From Amycolatopsis sp. NBC_00345 (GTDB lineage: Bacteria > Actinomycetota > Actinomycetes > Mycobacteriales > Pseudonocardiaceae), in assembly GCF_036116635.1 (NCBI RefSeq), contig NZ_CP107995.1, forward strand, positions 5,332,001-5,396,000: a stretch of 64,000 nucleotides of DNA, given 5' to 3'. Positions 25,274 through 33,549 of the stretch are shown piece by piece. The notes under the pieces were generated by a model. It saw nothing but the letters and a program-made list of their open reading frames with translations. It had not been told where the DNA came from and did not search any database. Each line of letters begins with the position of its first letter. Position 1 is the stretch's first letter. The position numbers were made by a program, and so were the translations under genes.

Positions 25274-26343
25274 ACCGTCAGGATGGACCGCAGCCGGCCG
25301 ACGTCGGCCATGCGGCGCTCCGCGAGCCGGTCGGCGGCCGCCGCGGGCGGGACGCCGTCGGCCTTCGCGAGCGCGTACACGGCCTTGGTGGTGTCGAAGA
25401 TCGCCGTCGTTTTGCGCTGCGCGCGGGCGAAGTCGAAGCCGTGCCGTTCGTCGTCCACCTGGATCACGCCGCCGGCGTTGACCAGGTAGTCGGGCGCGAA
25501 CAGGATGCCGCGGTCGTCCAGCAGCTTGTCCACGCCCGGGTGCGCCTGCTGGTTGTTCGCCGCGCCGCAGACGATCTTGGCCCGCAGCGCCGCGACGGTC
25601 TCGTCGGTCAGCACCCCGCCCAGCGCGCACGGCGCGAACACGTCCAGCTCGGACCGGATCAGAGTGTCCACATCGGACACCACCTCGACGCCGGGGTACG
25701 CCGCGCGCGTGCGCTCGACCGCGGGCGCCGAGACGTCGGTGATGACCACCTGCGCGCCCGCCTCCACGAGGTGGCCGACCAGGATGTGCCCGACCTTGCC
25801 GACGCCGGCGACACCGACCCGGCGCCCGGCCAGCTCCGGCACGCCCCACGCGTGGTCGGCGGAAGCGCGCATGCCCTGGTAAACGCCGTACGCGGTGAGC
25901 ACCGACGAGTCGCCGGCGCCGCCGTCCTCCGGCGAGCGGCCGGTGACGAACTTGGTCTCGCGGGCCACCAGGTCCATGTCCTGGACGTACGTGCCCACGT
26001 CGCAGGCCGTGATGTACCGGCCACCGAGCGACTGCACGAAGCGGCCGTACGCGCGCAGCAGCGCTTCGGACTTGATCGTGGCCGGGTCGCCGAGGATCAC
26101 GGCCTTGCCGCCGCCGAGGTCGAGCCCGGCCAGCGCGTTCTTGTACGCCATGCCCTTGGACAGCGCGAGCACGTCGTCGAGCGCCGCGTCCTCGGAGGCG
26201 TAAGGGTAAAAGCGGGTGCCACCGAGCGCGGGCCCCAGCGCGGTGGAATAGATGCCGATGATGGCCTTCAGGCCACTGGCTTCGTCGTGGCAGTACACGA
26301 CCTGTTCATGGCCGCTGTGCCGGCCGAACACTCCTTCGGTCAC
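25270..26343 (-). CDS. Leucine/valine dehydrogenase (Glu/Leu/Phe/Val family)
   Basis: Protein of 357 residues from GTG 26343, with AAAGGAG 8 nt upstream. It has the substrate/catalytic Lys segment GMAYKNALAGLDLGGGKAVI and the NAD-binding motif VGVAGVGKVGHILVGHLVEAG. Length and sequence fit the actinomycete valine dehydrogenase that deaminates branched-chain amino acids to supply 2-oxoacids for branched fatty acids and polyketides. Coupled to the beta-lactamase-like gene downstream. Confidence 0.92.
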   Translation of the reverse strand: MTEGVFGRHSGHEQVVYCHDEASGLKAIIGIYSTALGPALGGTRFYPYASEDAALDDVLALSKGMAYKNALAGLDLGGGKAVILGDPATIKSEALLRAYGRFVQSLGGRYITACDVGTYVQDMDLVARETKFVTGRSPEDGGAGDSSVLTAYGVYQGMRASADHAWGVPELAGRRVGVAGVGKVGHILVGHLVEAGAQVVITDVSAPAVERTRAAYPGVEVVSDVDTLIRSELDVFAPCALGGVLTDETVAALRAKIVCGAANNQQAHPGVDKLLDDRGILFAPDYLVNAGGVIQVDDERHGFDFARAQRKTTAIFDTTKAVYALAKADGVPPAAAADRLAERRMADVGRLRSILTV

Positions 26344-26535
26344 GGTGGTGACTCCTTTGTCTACCCGCGTGCGGTTCGTGGCCGCGCGCTGTGTGAGGTG
26401 GCTTGCGCGCCGTGCCAGGGCGAAGGTCGTCCGCCCGGGCACCGCGCACACCGCCAACCTATGTCCCCGCGCGCGCCGGGACCACCGGAGGTCGTCGGTA
26501 TCCCGCGGTGACCGTCCCGGATGGCCCCGCGGTGA

Positions 26536-27729
26536 CTAGCCGGCCACGACCTTGCCGAGGGTGCCCATCGCCGTCTCCAGCTGCGTGTCCGAGAGGTACG
26601 GCGCGGGGCCGAATCTCAGGTGGTGGCCGCGGCTGTCGGTGCGGACGCCCTGTTCGGCGAGCGCCGCCTGCAGCCGTCCGGCCTCCGGGCTGCGCAGCGA
26701 GAGGAACCCGCCGAGCAGGCCCAGCGGCGTCTCGCGGTCGCGGGTGACGACGTCCGCGGGCAGGCCGAGGTCGTCGAAGCACTCGGCGAGCAGCCCGACC
26801 TGGTGCCGCGAAACCTCGCGCAGGAACTCCGGCGTCAGCTCGTGCTCGGCGAAGAACCGCATCACCCGCACGCCGCGGTAGTGGCTGGACGGGTCGTAGG
26901 TGGCGCCCGCGAACCGGTTGCCGCCCGTGGCGTAGACGACCTCGCCGGGCCGGCGCGCCTCGGCCAGCGTGCCGAACTCCGCGTACCAGCCGGTCACCAC
27001 CGGCCGCAGCTCCTGCGCGTGCGCGGGCAGCCGCAGGAAGCAGTTGCCCTCGCCGAGCTGGAGGTACTTGTAGCCGCCGCCGAGCACCCACGCGTTGGTC
27101 AGGCCCAGGTCGTGCAACGAGAACGGGACCACGCCGAGCGCGTGGTAGGCGTCCACGACCAGCTCCACGGACCCGCTGAGGCAGGCGTCGGCGAGGTGCG
27201 CGAGACCGGGCACCAGCCGCCCGGTCTCGAACAGCACGGCCGAGACGAACACGGCGGCGGTGTTGTCGTCGACCTCCGCCGCGATCCGCTCGGCGAGCGT
27301 CGGCACCGGCTCCACGGGGACGCGGACCACCTCGACGCCCTCCTCTTCGAGCCGCGAGAGCTGGCGGCGCAGGGTGTGGAACTCGCCGTCGGTGGTCACC
27401 AGCCGCGGCCGCTTCGGCAGCTCGATCGCCGACAGGAAGCGGATGACGAGCTCGTGCGTGCTCGCGCCGAGCGCGTACTCGCCGTGCGGGTCGGCGAGCA
27501 GCGCGCGGAACCCGCCGCGCAGCTCGTCGGCCTTGGCGAGCGCGCGGTCCCACTTCTCGTCGACGTCGCGGGCCGCGTCGGCGAACGCCTCCAGCAAGCC
27601 CTCCTCCGCGACGTCCGGCCAGGCCTGGTGCGAATGCGCGGACAGCAGCAGCCGGTCGGCCACGCCGAAGCGCGAATAAAACGGCGCGAGCGCGTTGGGG
27701 GTGGTGCGCAAGGCGTCTAGCGAGGTCAC
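26536..27729 (-). CDS. kynU: Kynureninase
   Basis: PLP enzyme of 397 residues from GTG 27729. The fold-type I motifs are FVSAVLFETGRLV, VDAYHALGVVPFSL (Asp and His stacking on PLP) and the Schiff-base Lys in LGGGYKYLQLGEGNCFLR. It converts kynurenine to anthranilate plus alanine. The start overlaps the stop of the tryptophan dioxygenase gene by four bases, forming the operon paaX-like-kynA-kynU. A kynurenine formamidase gene is not seen nearby. Confidence 0.93.
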   Translation of the reverse strand: MTSLDALRTTPNALAPFYSRFGVADRLLLSAHSHQAWPDVAEEGLLEAFADAARDVDEKWDRALAKADELRGGFRALLADPHGEYALGASTHELVIRFLSAIELPKRPRLVTTDGEFHTLRRQLSRLEEEGVEVVRVPVEPVPTLAERIAAEVDDNTAAVFVSAVLFETGRLVPGLAHLADACLSGSVELVVDAYHALGVVPFSLHDLGLTNAWVLGGGYKYLQLGEGNCFLRLPAHAQELRPVVTGWYAEFGTLAEARRPGEVVYATGGNRFAGATYDPSSHYRGVRVMRFFAEHELTPEFLREVSRHQVGLLAECFDDLGLPADVVTRDRETPLGLLGGFLSLRSPEAGRLQAALAEQGVRTDSRGHHLRFGPAPYLSDTQLETAMGTLGKVVAG

Positions 27730-28517
27730 AACTGGCTCCGTACTGCCCAAAGGTCGGGGAACATCGGCTGGAAGAGGGTGGTGCGCAGGTAAGTCGCGCC
27801 GGACGACCCACCCGTGCCGGTCTTGTCGCCGATGGTCCGTTCGACCATCTTCACGTGCCGGTACCGCCACTCCTGCATCCCTTCGTCAAGGTCGACGAGA
27901 CACTCCGCGACCACTGATGGGCCGCCGTCGTCCTGGTAGACCTTCAGCAGTACCGCCTGCAGTTCGGAAGAGGGTTCCACCGGGCGAGTGACGTCTCGAT
28001 CACAGCTGACGTCGTAACCACGGGCCGACAAATATTTGAGGAACGAATCGAACACCGAATCGCGCCCCATCGCGGCCGCGATTCGCTCGCGCTGGCCGCC
28101 GCCTTCGGGGTAATGGGCGAACACGCGCTCGTCCCTCCGGCCCAGCATGGCCTCCAGTTCGCGGAACTGCGCCGACTGGAAACCGCTGGACGCGTCGAGC
28201 CGGGCGCGGAAGCTGGTGAACTGGCTGGGCGTCATGGTCTCCAGCACGTCGATCTGCGCGACGACCACCTTCAGCACGGTCAGGATCCGCCGCAGCGTGC
28301 GGATCGAGTGCGCGGTCCGGCCGGCGGCCAGGCTCTCCTGCAGGAACTCGGCCTCGTGCAGGATCTGCTTGAACCACAGCTCGTACACCTGGTGGATCAC
28401 GATGAACAACAGCTCGTCGTGCTCGTCCGAGCGCGGGCGCTGCGCTTCGAGCAGCTCGTCGAGCGCGAGGTACGAGGTGTAGCTCAGCGCGGCCTGGGTG
28501 TCGGCGGTTCCGGTCAT
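27726..28517 (-). CDS. kynA: Tryptophan 2,3-dioxygenase
   Basis: Heme dioxygenase of 263 residues starting MTGTADTQAALSYTSYLALD. Family markers: LLFIVIHQVYELWFKQILHE with the distal His, LETMTPSQFTSFRARL, and the C-terminal EGMQEWRYRHVKMVERTIG with the heme-ligand His, then KTGTGGSSGATYL. It opens the indole ring of Trp to N-formylkynurenine. RBS GAGGTGAGG precedes the ATG. It starts 8 bp after the PaaX-type regulator. Confidence 0.95.
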   Translation of the reverse strand: MTGTADTQAALSYTSYLALDELLEAQRPRSDEHDELLFIVIHQVYELWFKQILHEAEFLQESLAAGRTAHSIRTLRRILTVLKVVVAQIDVLETMTPSQFTSFRARLDASSGFQSAQFRELEAMLGRRDERVFAHYPEGGGQRERIAAAMGRDSVFDSFLKYLSARGYDVSCDRDVTRPVEPSSELQAVLLKVYQDDGGPSVVAECLVDLDEGMQEWRYRHVKMVERTIGDKTGTGGSSGATYLRTTLFQPMFPDLWAVRSQL

Positions 28518-28525
28518 GGTGGTCC

Positions 28526-29341
28526 TCACCTCGTCGATAGGGTTTGGTCGAAATGGCGCTGCGCCGCGGGGGCCAGCGCCGTGTACAGGTCGTGGAACAG
28601 CTTGATCGCCGCCGCGCGCCGCCCGGGCGCGGGGATCAGCTCGCCGGGCAGCTCCGGGTCGAGCGACGGGAACACGCGGAACGTGTGCACCAGCCGGGTC
28701 CGCACGGAGAACGCGTCGGCGTCGCTGAGCGTTTCGCGGAGGCAGGGGCCGAACTCGGTGACAAAAGCGTCGTACCGCGCGGAAAGCTCGTCCAGGTCCC
28801 AGGCGCGCCCGGCGAAACGGCGCACGTCGAGTGCCGCCGACGGGGAGCCGAGCATCAGCCCGGCGTGCTCGGTCACGTCCAGCTCCGCCAGCAGCGCGAG
28901 CACCTCGGCTTCCCGGTCGTGCGGCGCGATCCAGGTGCCGTCCTGCACCGGGCCGAAGCCGAGGAACCGCAGCCGCCGCACGAGCCGCTCGCGCGCCTGC
29001 CGCCGGCTCTCCGGGATGCCCGGCCACAGCACGGTCCAGGTGCCCGCGGGCCGGTCGCCGCGGCCGAGGCCGAAGATCCGCCGGTCGCCGTCGGCGAGCA
29101 GCGCGACGGTGCGCGGGGTGAGCGAGTAGTGCACCAGCCGTCCGTCGCGGTGGCGGGCCAGCAGGCCCCGGTGCACCAGCCGGGTCAGCGCGATGCGGGC
29201 GGCGCCGTCGGAGAAGCCCAGCTCGGTGAGCAGCGTGACGAGGCCGCCGGACCACACGCGCCTGCTCTCGCGTGGCGACACGTAGCTGCCGAGCAGCGTC
29301 ATCACCAGCTCCTGCGGGCCGGCGGCGTTCGGTTCGGGCAC
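28526..29341 (-). CDS. PaaX-family transcriptional regulator
   Basis: Protein of about 271 residues. The N-terminal winged helix is QELVMTLLGSYVSPRESRRV, then GGLVTLLTELGFSDGAARIALTRLVHRGLLARH; the PaaX-like C-terminal region includes RTRLVHTFRVFPSLDPELP. GTG 29341 is 7 nt downstream of TATAGAGT, so a leaderless transcript is likely; GTG 29359 would lie inside that -10. First gene of the kynA-kynU operon and divergent from SDR/enoyl-CoA hydratase genes. PaaX proteins respond to aryl-CoA esters, which suggests control by an aromatic CoA compound. Confidence 0.88.
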   Translation of the reverse strand: MPEPNAAGPQELVMTLLGSYVSPRESRRVWSGGLVTLLTELGFSDGAARIALTRLVHRGLLARHRDGRLVHYSLTPRTVALLADGDRRIFGLGRGDRPAGTWTVLWPGIPESRRQARERLVRRLRFLGFGPVQDGTWIAPHDREAEVLALLAELDVTEHAGLMLGSPSAALDVRRFAGRAWDLDELSARYDAFVTEFGPCLRETLSDADAFSVRTRLVHTFRVFPSLDPELPGELIPAPGRRAAAIKLFHDLYTALAPAAQRHFDQTLSTR

Positions 29342-29421
29342 GGCCGCAACTCTATACACCCCAGCCCGCTGCGGTGTAGCTTTCCCGGTGTGACCTGCTT
29401 CCCAGCGTGGAGAGGAGCCGG

Positions 29422-30114
29422 ATGACGAGGCTGGTGGTCGTCACGGGCGGCACGCGCGGCATCGGCGCCGCGATCGCCGCGCACTTCGCCGGCGCCGGCG
29501 ACACGGTGCTCGCCCCGGGCCGCCGGGAGTGCGACGTGACCGACGAAGCGGCCGTGCGCGCGTACTTCGCCGGCGCCGGCCCGGTGGACGTGCTGGTGAA
29601 CAACGCCGGCGTTTCGTCGAGCGCGCCCACCGCGAAGACCACTTTGGCCGAGTGGCAGAGCCAGCTCTCGGTCAACGCCACGGGCGCCTTCCTGTGCACC
29701 CGCGAGGTGCTGCCGGGCATGCGGGCGCGCGGCCGCGGCCGGATCGTCACGGTGGCGTCGACCGCGGGCCACACCGGCGTCCGCTACACCTCCGGGTACA
29801 CGGCGTCGAAACACGCGGCGGTCGGGCTGATGCGCGCGGTGTCGGCGGAGGTCGCCGGCACCGGCGTGACGGCGAACGCGGTGTGCCCGGCGTTCGTGCG
29901 CACCGACATGACGGCGGACTCGGTCGCGCGCATCCACGAGCGCACCGGCCGGGACGAGGCGGCCGCCGAAGCCGCGCTCGCCGCCTCGTCGCCGCTCGGA
30001 CGCCTGCTCGAACCGCAAGAGGTCGCCTTCGCGGTGGCCTTCCTGGCCGCGGACGAGGCCGCCGCCATCAACGGACAGACCCTTGTACTCGACGGTGGAG
30101 GAATCCAGAAATGA
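29422..30114 (+). CDS. SDR-family oxidoreductase
   Basis: Classical short-chain dehydrogenase of 230 residues from ATG 29422 (RBS GGAGAGGAG). Coenzyme motif TGGTRGIGAAIA, NNAG motif LVNNAGVSSSAP, catalytic Ser in TVASTAGHTG and YTASKHA (Tyr/Lys). Overlaps the enoyl-CoA hydratase gene (ATGA at 30111). The pair probably acts as hydratase plus beta-hydroxyacyl-CoA dehydrogenase on a ring-cleaved or reduced aromatic CoA ester, because it is divergent from the PaaX/kyn operon. Confidence 0.9.
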   Translation: MTRLVVVTGGTRGIGAAIAAHFAGAGDTVLAPGRRECDVTDEAAVRAYFAGAGPVDVLVNNAGVSSSAPTAKTTLAEWQSQLSVNATGAFLCTREVLPGMRARGRGRIVTVASTAGHTGVRYTSGYTASKHAAVGLMRAVSAEVAGTGVTANAVCPAFVRTDMTADSVARIHERTGRDEAAAEAALAASSPLGRLLEPQEVAFAVAFLAADEAAAINGQTLVLDGGGIQK

Positions 30115-30938
30115 GCCCGTTCCGCGCCACGCCCCCGCTCACGAAGTCGTGGGAGCACTTCGGTTTCACGGTGGACGACGGGGTCGCGACGCTGACCTTC
30201 GACCGGCCGGACAAGCTGAACGCGCTCACCTTCGACGTCTACGCGGACCTGCGGGACCTCGTGCTGGAGCTGCCGCACCGCGGCGACGTGCGGGTGCTGG
30301 TGATCACCGGCCGCGGCCGCGGCTTCTGCTCGGGCGGTGACGTCGAGGAGATCATCGGCGAACTGCAGAAGATGGAGACGGCCGAGCTGCTGGAGTTCAC
30401 CCGCATGACCGGCGCGGTGGTGAAGGCGCTGCGCGAGACGCCGATCCCGGTGATCGCCGCGATCAACGGCATCGCCGCGGGCGCGGGCTCGGTGATCGCG
30501 CTGGCCAGCGACTTCCGGCTGCTGGCGCGCTCGGCGAAGTTCGCCTTCCTGTTCACCAAGGTCGGGCTGGCCGGCGCGGACATGGGCGCGGCGTACCTGC
30601 TGCCGCGCCTGGTGGGCCTCGGCCGCGCCACGGAACTGCTGATGCTGGGCGACAAGCTCGACGCCGCCCGCGCCGAGACGATCGGCCTGGCCACCCAGGT
30701 CGTCGACGACGAGGAGCTGCCGGCCGCGGCGCAGGCACTCGCCCGCCGCCTGGCCGACGGCCCGGCGCTGGCGTACTCCACCACCAAGGTCCTGCTGACC
30801 CGCGAGCTCGACACCGACCTCGGCGGCGCCATCGAGCTGGAGGCGATCACCCAGGCGCTGCTCATGACGGCCAAGGACCACAAGGAGTTCTACGCCGCCT
30901 GGTCCGCCGGGCGTAGTCCACAGTGGACGGGTCGCTGA
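30111..30938 (+). CDS. Enoyl-CoA hydratase family protein
   Basis: Crotonase-fold protein of 275 residues starting MSPFRATPPLTKSWEHFGF. Oxyanion-hole segments RGRGFCSGGDVEEII and INGIAAGAGSVIALASD, and a KVGLAGADMGAAYLLPRLVG segment with Asp replacing the usual catalytic Glu position. Similar proteins, from memory, sit in actinomycete clusters for 2-aminobenzoyl-CoA (anthranilate) breakdown, which would link it to kynureninase next door. ATG overlaps the SDR stop. Confidence 0.88.
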   Translation: MSPFRATPPLTKSWEHFGFTVDDGVATLTFDRPDKLNALTFDVYADLRDLVLELPHRGDVRVLVITGRGRGFCSGGDVEEIIGELQKMETAELLEFTRMTGAVVKALRETPIPVIAAINGIAAGAGSVIALASDFRLLARSAKFAFLFTKVGLAGADMGAAYLLPRLVGLGRATELLMLGDKLDAARAETIGLATQVVDDEELPAAAQALARRLADGPALAYSTTKVLLTRELDTDLGGAIELEAITQALLMTAKDHKEFYAAWSAGRSPQWTGR

Positions 30939-30950
30939 GCGGCTCCGTCC

Positions 30951-31961
30951 TCAGCCGACGGTGAGCACGATCTTGCCCCGGAGGTGCCCGCGGGCGGCCC
31001 GCTCGTGCGCCTTCGCGGCTTCCGCGAGCGGAAACGTGCTGTCCACGGCGACGCGAACCGTGCCCTTGTCAAGCAGGCGCCCAAGTTCCGCGAGCTGCGC
31101 GCCGTTCGCGCGGACCTGGGTGAGCGAGGTCGTGACGCCCAGCTTCGCGGTTTCTTCGGCGTCGAATTCGGCGAGGTACACCGGATAAAGGGCGCCGCCG
31201 CGCTTGAGCGTGCGCAGGAAACGGCTGCTGGTGGGACCGCCGAGAGTGTCGAGAACGAGGTCGACGTCGTGCGCGACGTCCTCGGGCGGGGTCTTGGTGT
31301 AGTCGACGAACTCGTCCGAACCGAGGTCGCGCAGGAACGCCTCGTGCGCGCCCGAGGCCACCGCGATGACCCGTGCGCCCCGCTCTTTCGCCAGCTGCAC
31401 CCCGAAATGGCCCACGCCACCCGCGGCCCCGTTGACGAGCACCGTCATCCCAGGGCTGATCGCGATCGGGTGATGCGGCCCCGATTGCAGCGGGTTCGGC
31501 TGATCGTGCCCGAGCTCGATCAGGAACTGCCACGCGGTGAGCCCGGCCATGGGCGCCCCCGCGGCGTGCACGTGATCGATTCCGGCCGGCTTGCGAGCCA
31601 GGTCCGAAGCCGGCGCGGCGACGTACTCGGCATAGGCGGCGGCACCGGAACCGGGAAAACGCAGCATCCCGAAGACCTCGTCGCCGACGGACAGGTCGCC
31701 CACCCCCGCGGCGACGGCCGCCACGACACCCGACACGTCCGTCCCCGGGATCAGGGGCAGATTCATCGGCGGCCGCAACTCCTCCGGTACGTCCGGCATG
31801 CCTTCGCGGACGTACCAGTCCGGCGGATTGAGGCCGGCCGCGTGCACGCGAACGAGGACCTCGCCCGGCTTCGGCTTGGGCAGCGGGACCTCGTCGTAGC
31901 TCAGCACCTCGGGGCCGCCGAACTCGTGCAGCCGGATCGCCTTCATCGTGGTTGTCGACAT
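30951..31961 (-). CDS. NADP-dependent MDR oxidoreductase
   Basis: Protein of 336 residues starting MSTTTMKAIRLHEFGGPEVL. GroES-like domain with VRVHAAGLNPPDWYVREG, then Rossmann motif VLVNGAAGGVGHFGVQLAKERGA. No zinc ligands are seen; quinone oxidoreductase type. RBS AAGAGGAAA. Divergent from a TetR gene at 32053; the gap carries the inverted repeat ACGTACCA...TGGTACGT, suggesting regulation by that repressor and a role in detoxifying electrophiles or quinones. Confidence 0.92.
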   Translation of the reverse strand: MSTTTMKAIRLHEFGGPEVLSYDEVPLPKPKPGEVLVRVHAAGLNPPDWYVREGMPDVPEELRPPMNLPLIPGTDVSGVVAAVAAGVGDLSVGDEVFGMLRFPGSGAAAYAEYVAAPASDLARKPAGIDHVHAAGAPMAGLTAWQFLIELGHDQPNPLQSGPHHPIAISPGMTVLVNGAAGGVGHFGVQLAKERGARVIAVASGAHEAFLRDLGSDEFVDYTKTPPEDVAHDVDLVLDTLGGPTSSRFLRTLKRGGALYPVYLAEFDAEETAKLGVTTSLTQVRANGAQLAELGRLLDKGTVRVAVDSTFPLAEAAKAHERAARGHLRGKIVLTVG

Positions 31962-31998
31962 CGTTTCCTCTTGACCGGGGTGGCTGGGACTGGCGTAA

Positions 31999-32036
31999 AC
32001 GTACCAGTGATCCGATTATGTGGAGCAGTGGTACGT
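31999..32036. promoter_or_regulatory. Candidate TetR operator (spaced inverted repeat)
   Basis: ACGTACCA at 31999-32006 and TGGTACGT at 32029-32036, separated by 22 nt that include a -10-like GATTAT. It lies between the MDR oxidoreductase and TetR start codons. Confidence 0.45.
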
Positions 32037-32052
32037 CTGTCAAGGTGGGGGT

Positions 32053-32616
32053 ATGCGAGCCGACGCCAGGAAGAACTACGACCAGCTGCTCACGGTCGCG
32101 AGCACGGTCGTGGCCGAGCAAGGCGCCAACGCGTCGTTACGCGACATCGCCCGCCGGGCCGGCGTCGCGCTCGCCACGCTGTACCGCCACTTTCCAACGC
32201 GAGAGGCCTTGCTCGAAGCTTTGCTCCGCACCGGCTTCGACGAGCTCGCGGCCAGGGCCGACGAACTCGAAACTTCGAGCTCTCCCCAGGATGCGCTCGC
32301 TTTGTGGTTACGCGAATGCGTCACGTGGGCCCACGAGTACCGAGGTGTCACGGAGCTGATGGTGGCCGCCATCGAAGACGCCGAGTCCGCGCTCCACGCT
32401 TCGTGCGTCACGATGCGCGCGGCCGGCACGCGGCTGCTCACCCGCGCCCAGGCCGAAGGCACCGCACGGGCCGACATCGATGGCACTGACCTGTTCGCAC
32501 TGGTCGGGGCACTCTCGTGGCTCGGCGACCAGCCTGCGCTCGCGGCCCGCGCCCACCACCTCTTCGACGTCATCGCCGACGCGATCCTGACTTCGACCAC
32601 GCCGCACGGCGGCTAA
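32053..32616 (+). CDS. TetR/AcrR-family regulator
   Basis: Protein of 187 residues starting MRADARKNYDQLLTVASTVV. HTH: GANASLRDIARRAGVALATLYRHFPTREALLEALL, the common actinomycete subgroup. GGTGGGGG upstream of ATG 32053. Divergent from the MDR oxidoreductase, its probable target. An upstream in-frame codon at 32020 is less likely because it precedes the ribosome binding site. Confidence 0.92.
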   Translation: MRADARKNYDQLLTVASTVVAEQGANASLRDIARRAGVALATLYRHFPTREALLEALLRTGFDELAARADELETSSSPQDALALWLRECVTWAHEYRGVTELMVAAIEDAESALHASCVTMRAAGTRLLTRAQAEGTARADIDGTDLFALVGALSWLGDQPALAARAHHLFDVIADAILTSTTPHGG

Positions 32617-32892
32617 AGGCCGGTGTAGGCGATCGCCGGTTCCTCAAGGCTGCCGAAGTACCGGCGGCCACCGTGTTCGCGGACAGCGCGCGCACCGCGG
32701 CCCGCAGCGGGGCGGGCAGCCGGCGGACCAGGTCCAGCGACGGCACGCGCGGCTGCCGTGCAACCAAATCCGCGTGACGTGACACGCACCCGTCTCGGCA
32801 ACGGCCACAAAGGACTCGTCCGGGGTGCGGCGCGAGGAGTCGGTGAAGTTGACCGGGACGACCGTGACTTCGCCGAACCGCCTGACCGCCTC
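32617..32892 (-). pseudogene. Possible decayed minus-strand gene
   Basis: A 276-bp gap with protein-like fragments spread over three minus-strand frames: VTVVPVNFTDSSRRTPDESF followed by VAVAETGACHVTRI, then RVPSLDLVRRLPAPLRAAVR, then GRRYFGSLEEPAIAYTGL and a stop. The order suggests the C-terminal part of one gene broken by at least two indels. The parent family is not recognised. Alternatively it is non-coding. Confidence 0.3.
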
Positions 32893-33549
32893 CTACCGGT
32901 AGGTGAGCAGCCCGGCAGCGTCCGCATCGAAGTGCGAATGTTCGTTGAAGGTCAACAGGTTCACCCCGCCACGGCCGGACGTCACCTTGGTGATGCCGCC
33001 GTTGACCGTGACGCGGTTCAGCTTCAGCAGCCCCGTCTCCGGCGTGCCCAGCAGCGCGCCGCAGACCGCGCCGATCACCCCGCCCGAGGTGAACACGACC
33101 GCGTGCTCCCCTTTTCCGAGCGACGCGACGACGTCGGCGAGCGCGTCCGTGCAGCGCGCGAGGAAGGCGGGCCACGTCTCGGCGCACGGCCCGCCTTCGC
33201 CCGCCTCGACCCACGCGGCCAGCGCGGCGTCGAGCACGCTTTGGTACGCGCGGGAGTCCTCCTGCGCCGCGCCGCCCGCGTGGTGCCGGGCGATGTCGAC
33301 ATGGTCGTACTCGTTCCAGCGCGGGTCTTCGGCCACCGGGACGTCCGCGCCGAGCGCCTTGAGCGCGGTGGCCGCGGTGTCCCGCTGCCGGGCGAGCGAG
33401 CCGGAACGGGCCTGGCTGAACGTGACCCCGCGGCGCTTCAGTTCGGCACCGACCACAGTGGACTGTTCGAACCCGCGTTCCGACAGGGCGTCGTAGTCCT
33501 CGGCGCCGAACGAGGCCTGGCCGTGGCGGACGAGGTAGATGGCGCCCAT
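32893..33549 (-). CDS. Histidine phosphatase family protein
   Basis: Protein of 218 residues starting MGAIYLVRHGQASFGAEDY. RHG motif with the nucleophilic His at about residue 9, second-half HAVVFTSGGVIGAVCGALLG with the conserved acid-base region. A phosphoglycerate-mutase-like phosphatase of unknown substrate. Its ATG directly abuts the stop of the phosphotransferase gene, so it is the third gene of a minus-strand operon with an SDR and an APH-like kinase, a trio often linked to acyl-CoA metabolism in actinomycetes. Confidence 0.92.
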   Translation of the reverse strand: MGAIYLVRHGQASFGAEDYDALSERGFEQSTVVGAELKRRGVTFSQARSGSLARQRDTAATALKALGADVPVAEDPRWNEYDHVDIARHHAGGAAQEDSRAYQSVLDAALAAWVEAGEGGPCAETWPAFLARCTDALADVVASLGKGEHAVVFTSGGVIGAVCGALLGTPETGLLKLNRVTVNGGITKVTSGRGGVNLLTFNEHSHFDADAAGLLTYR

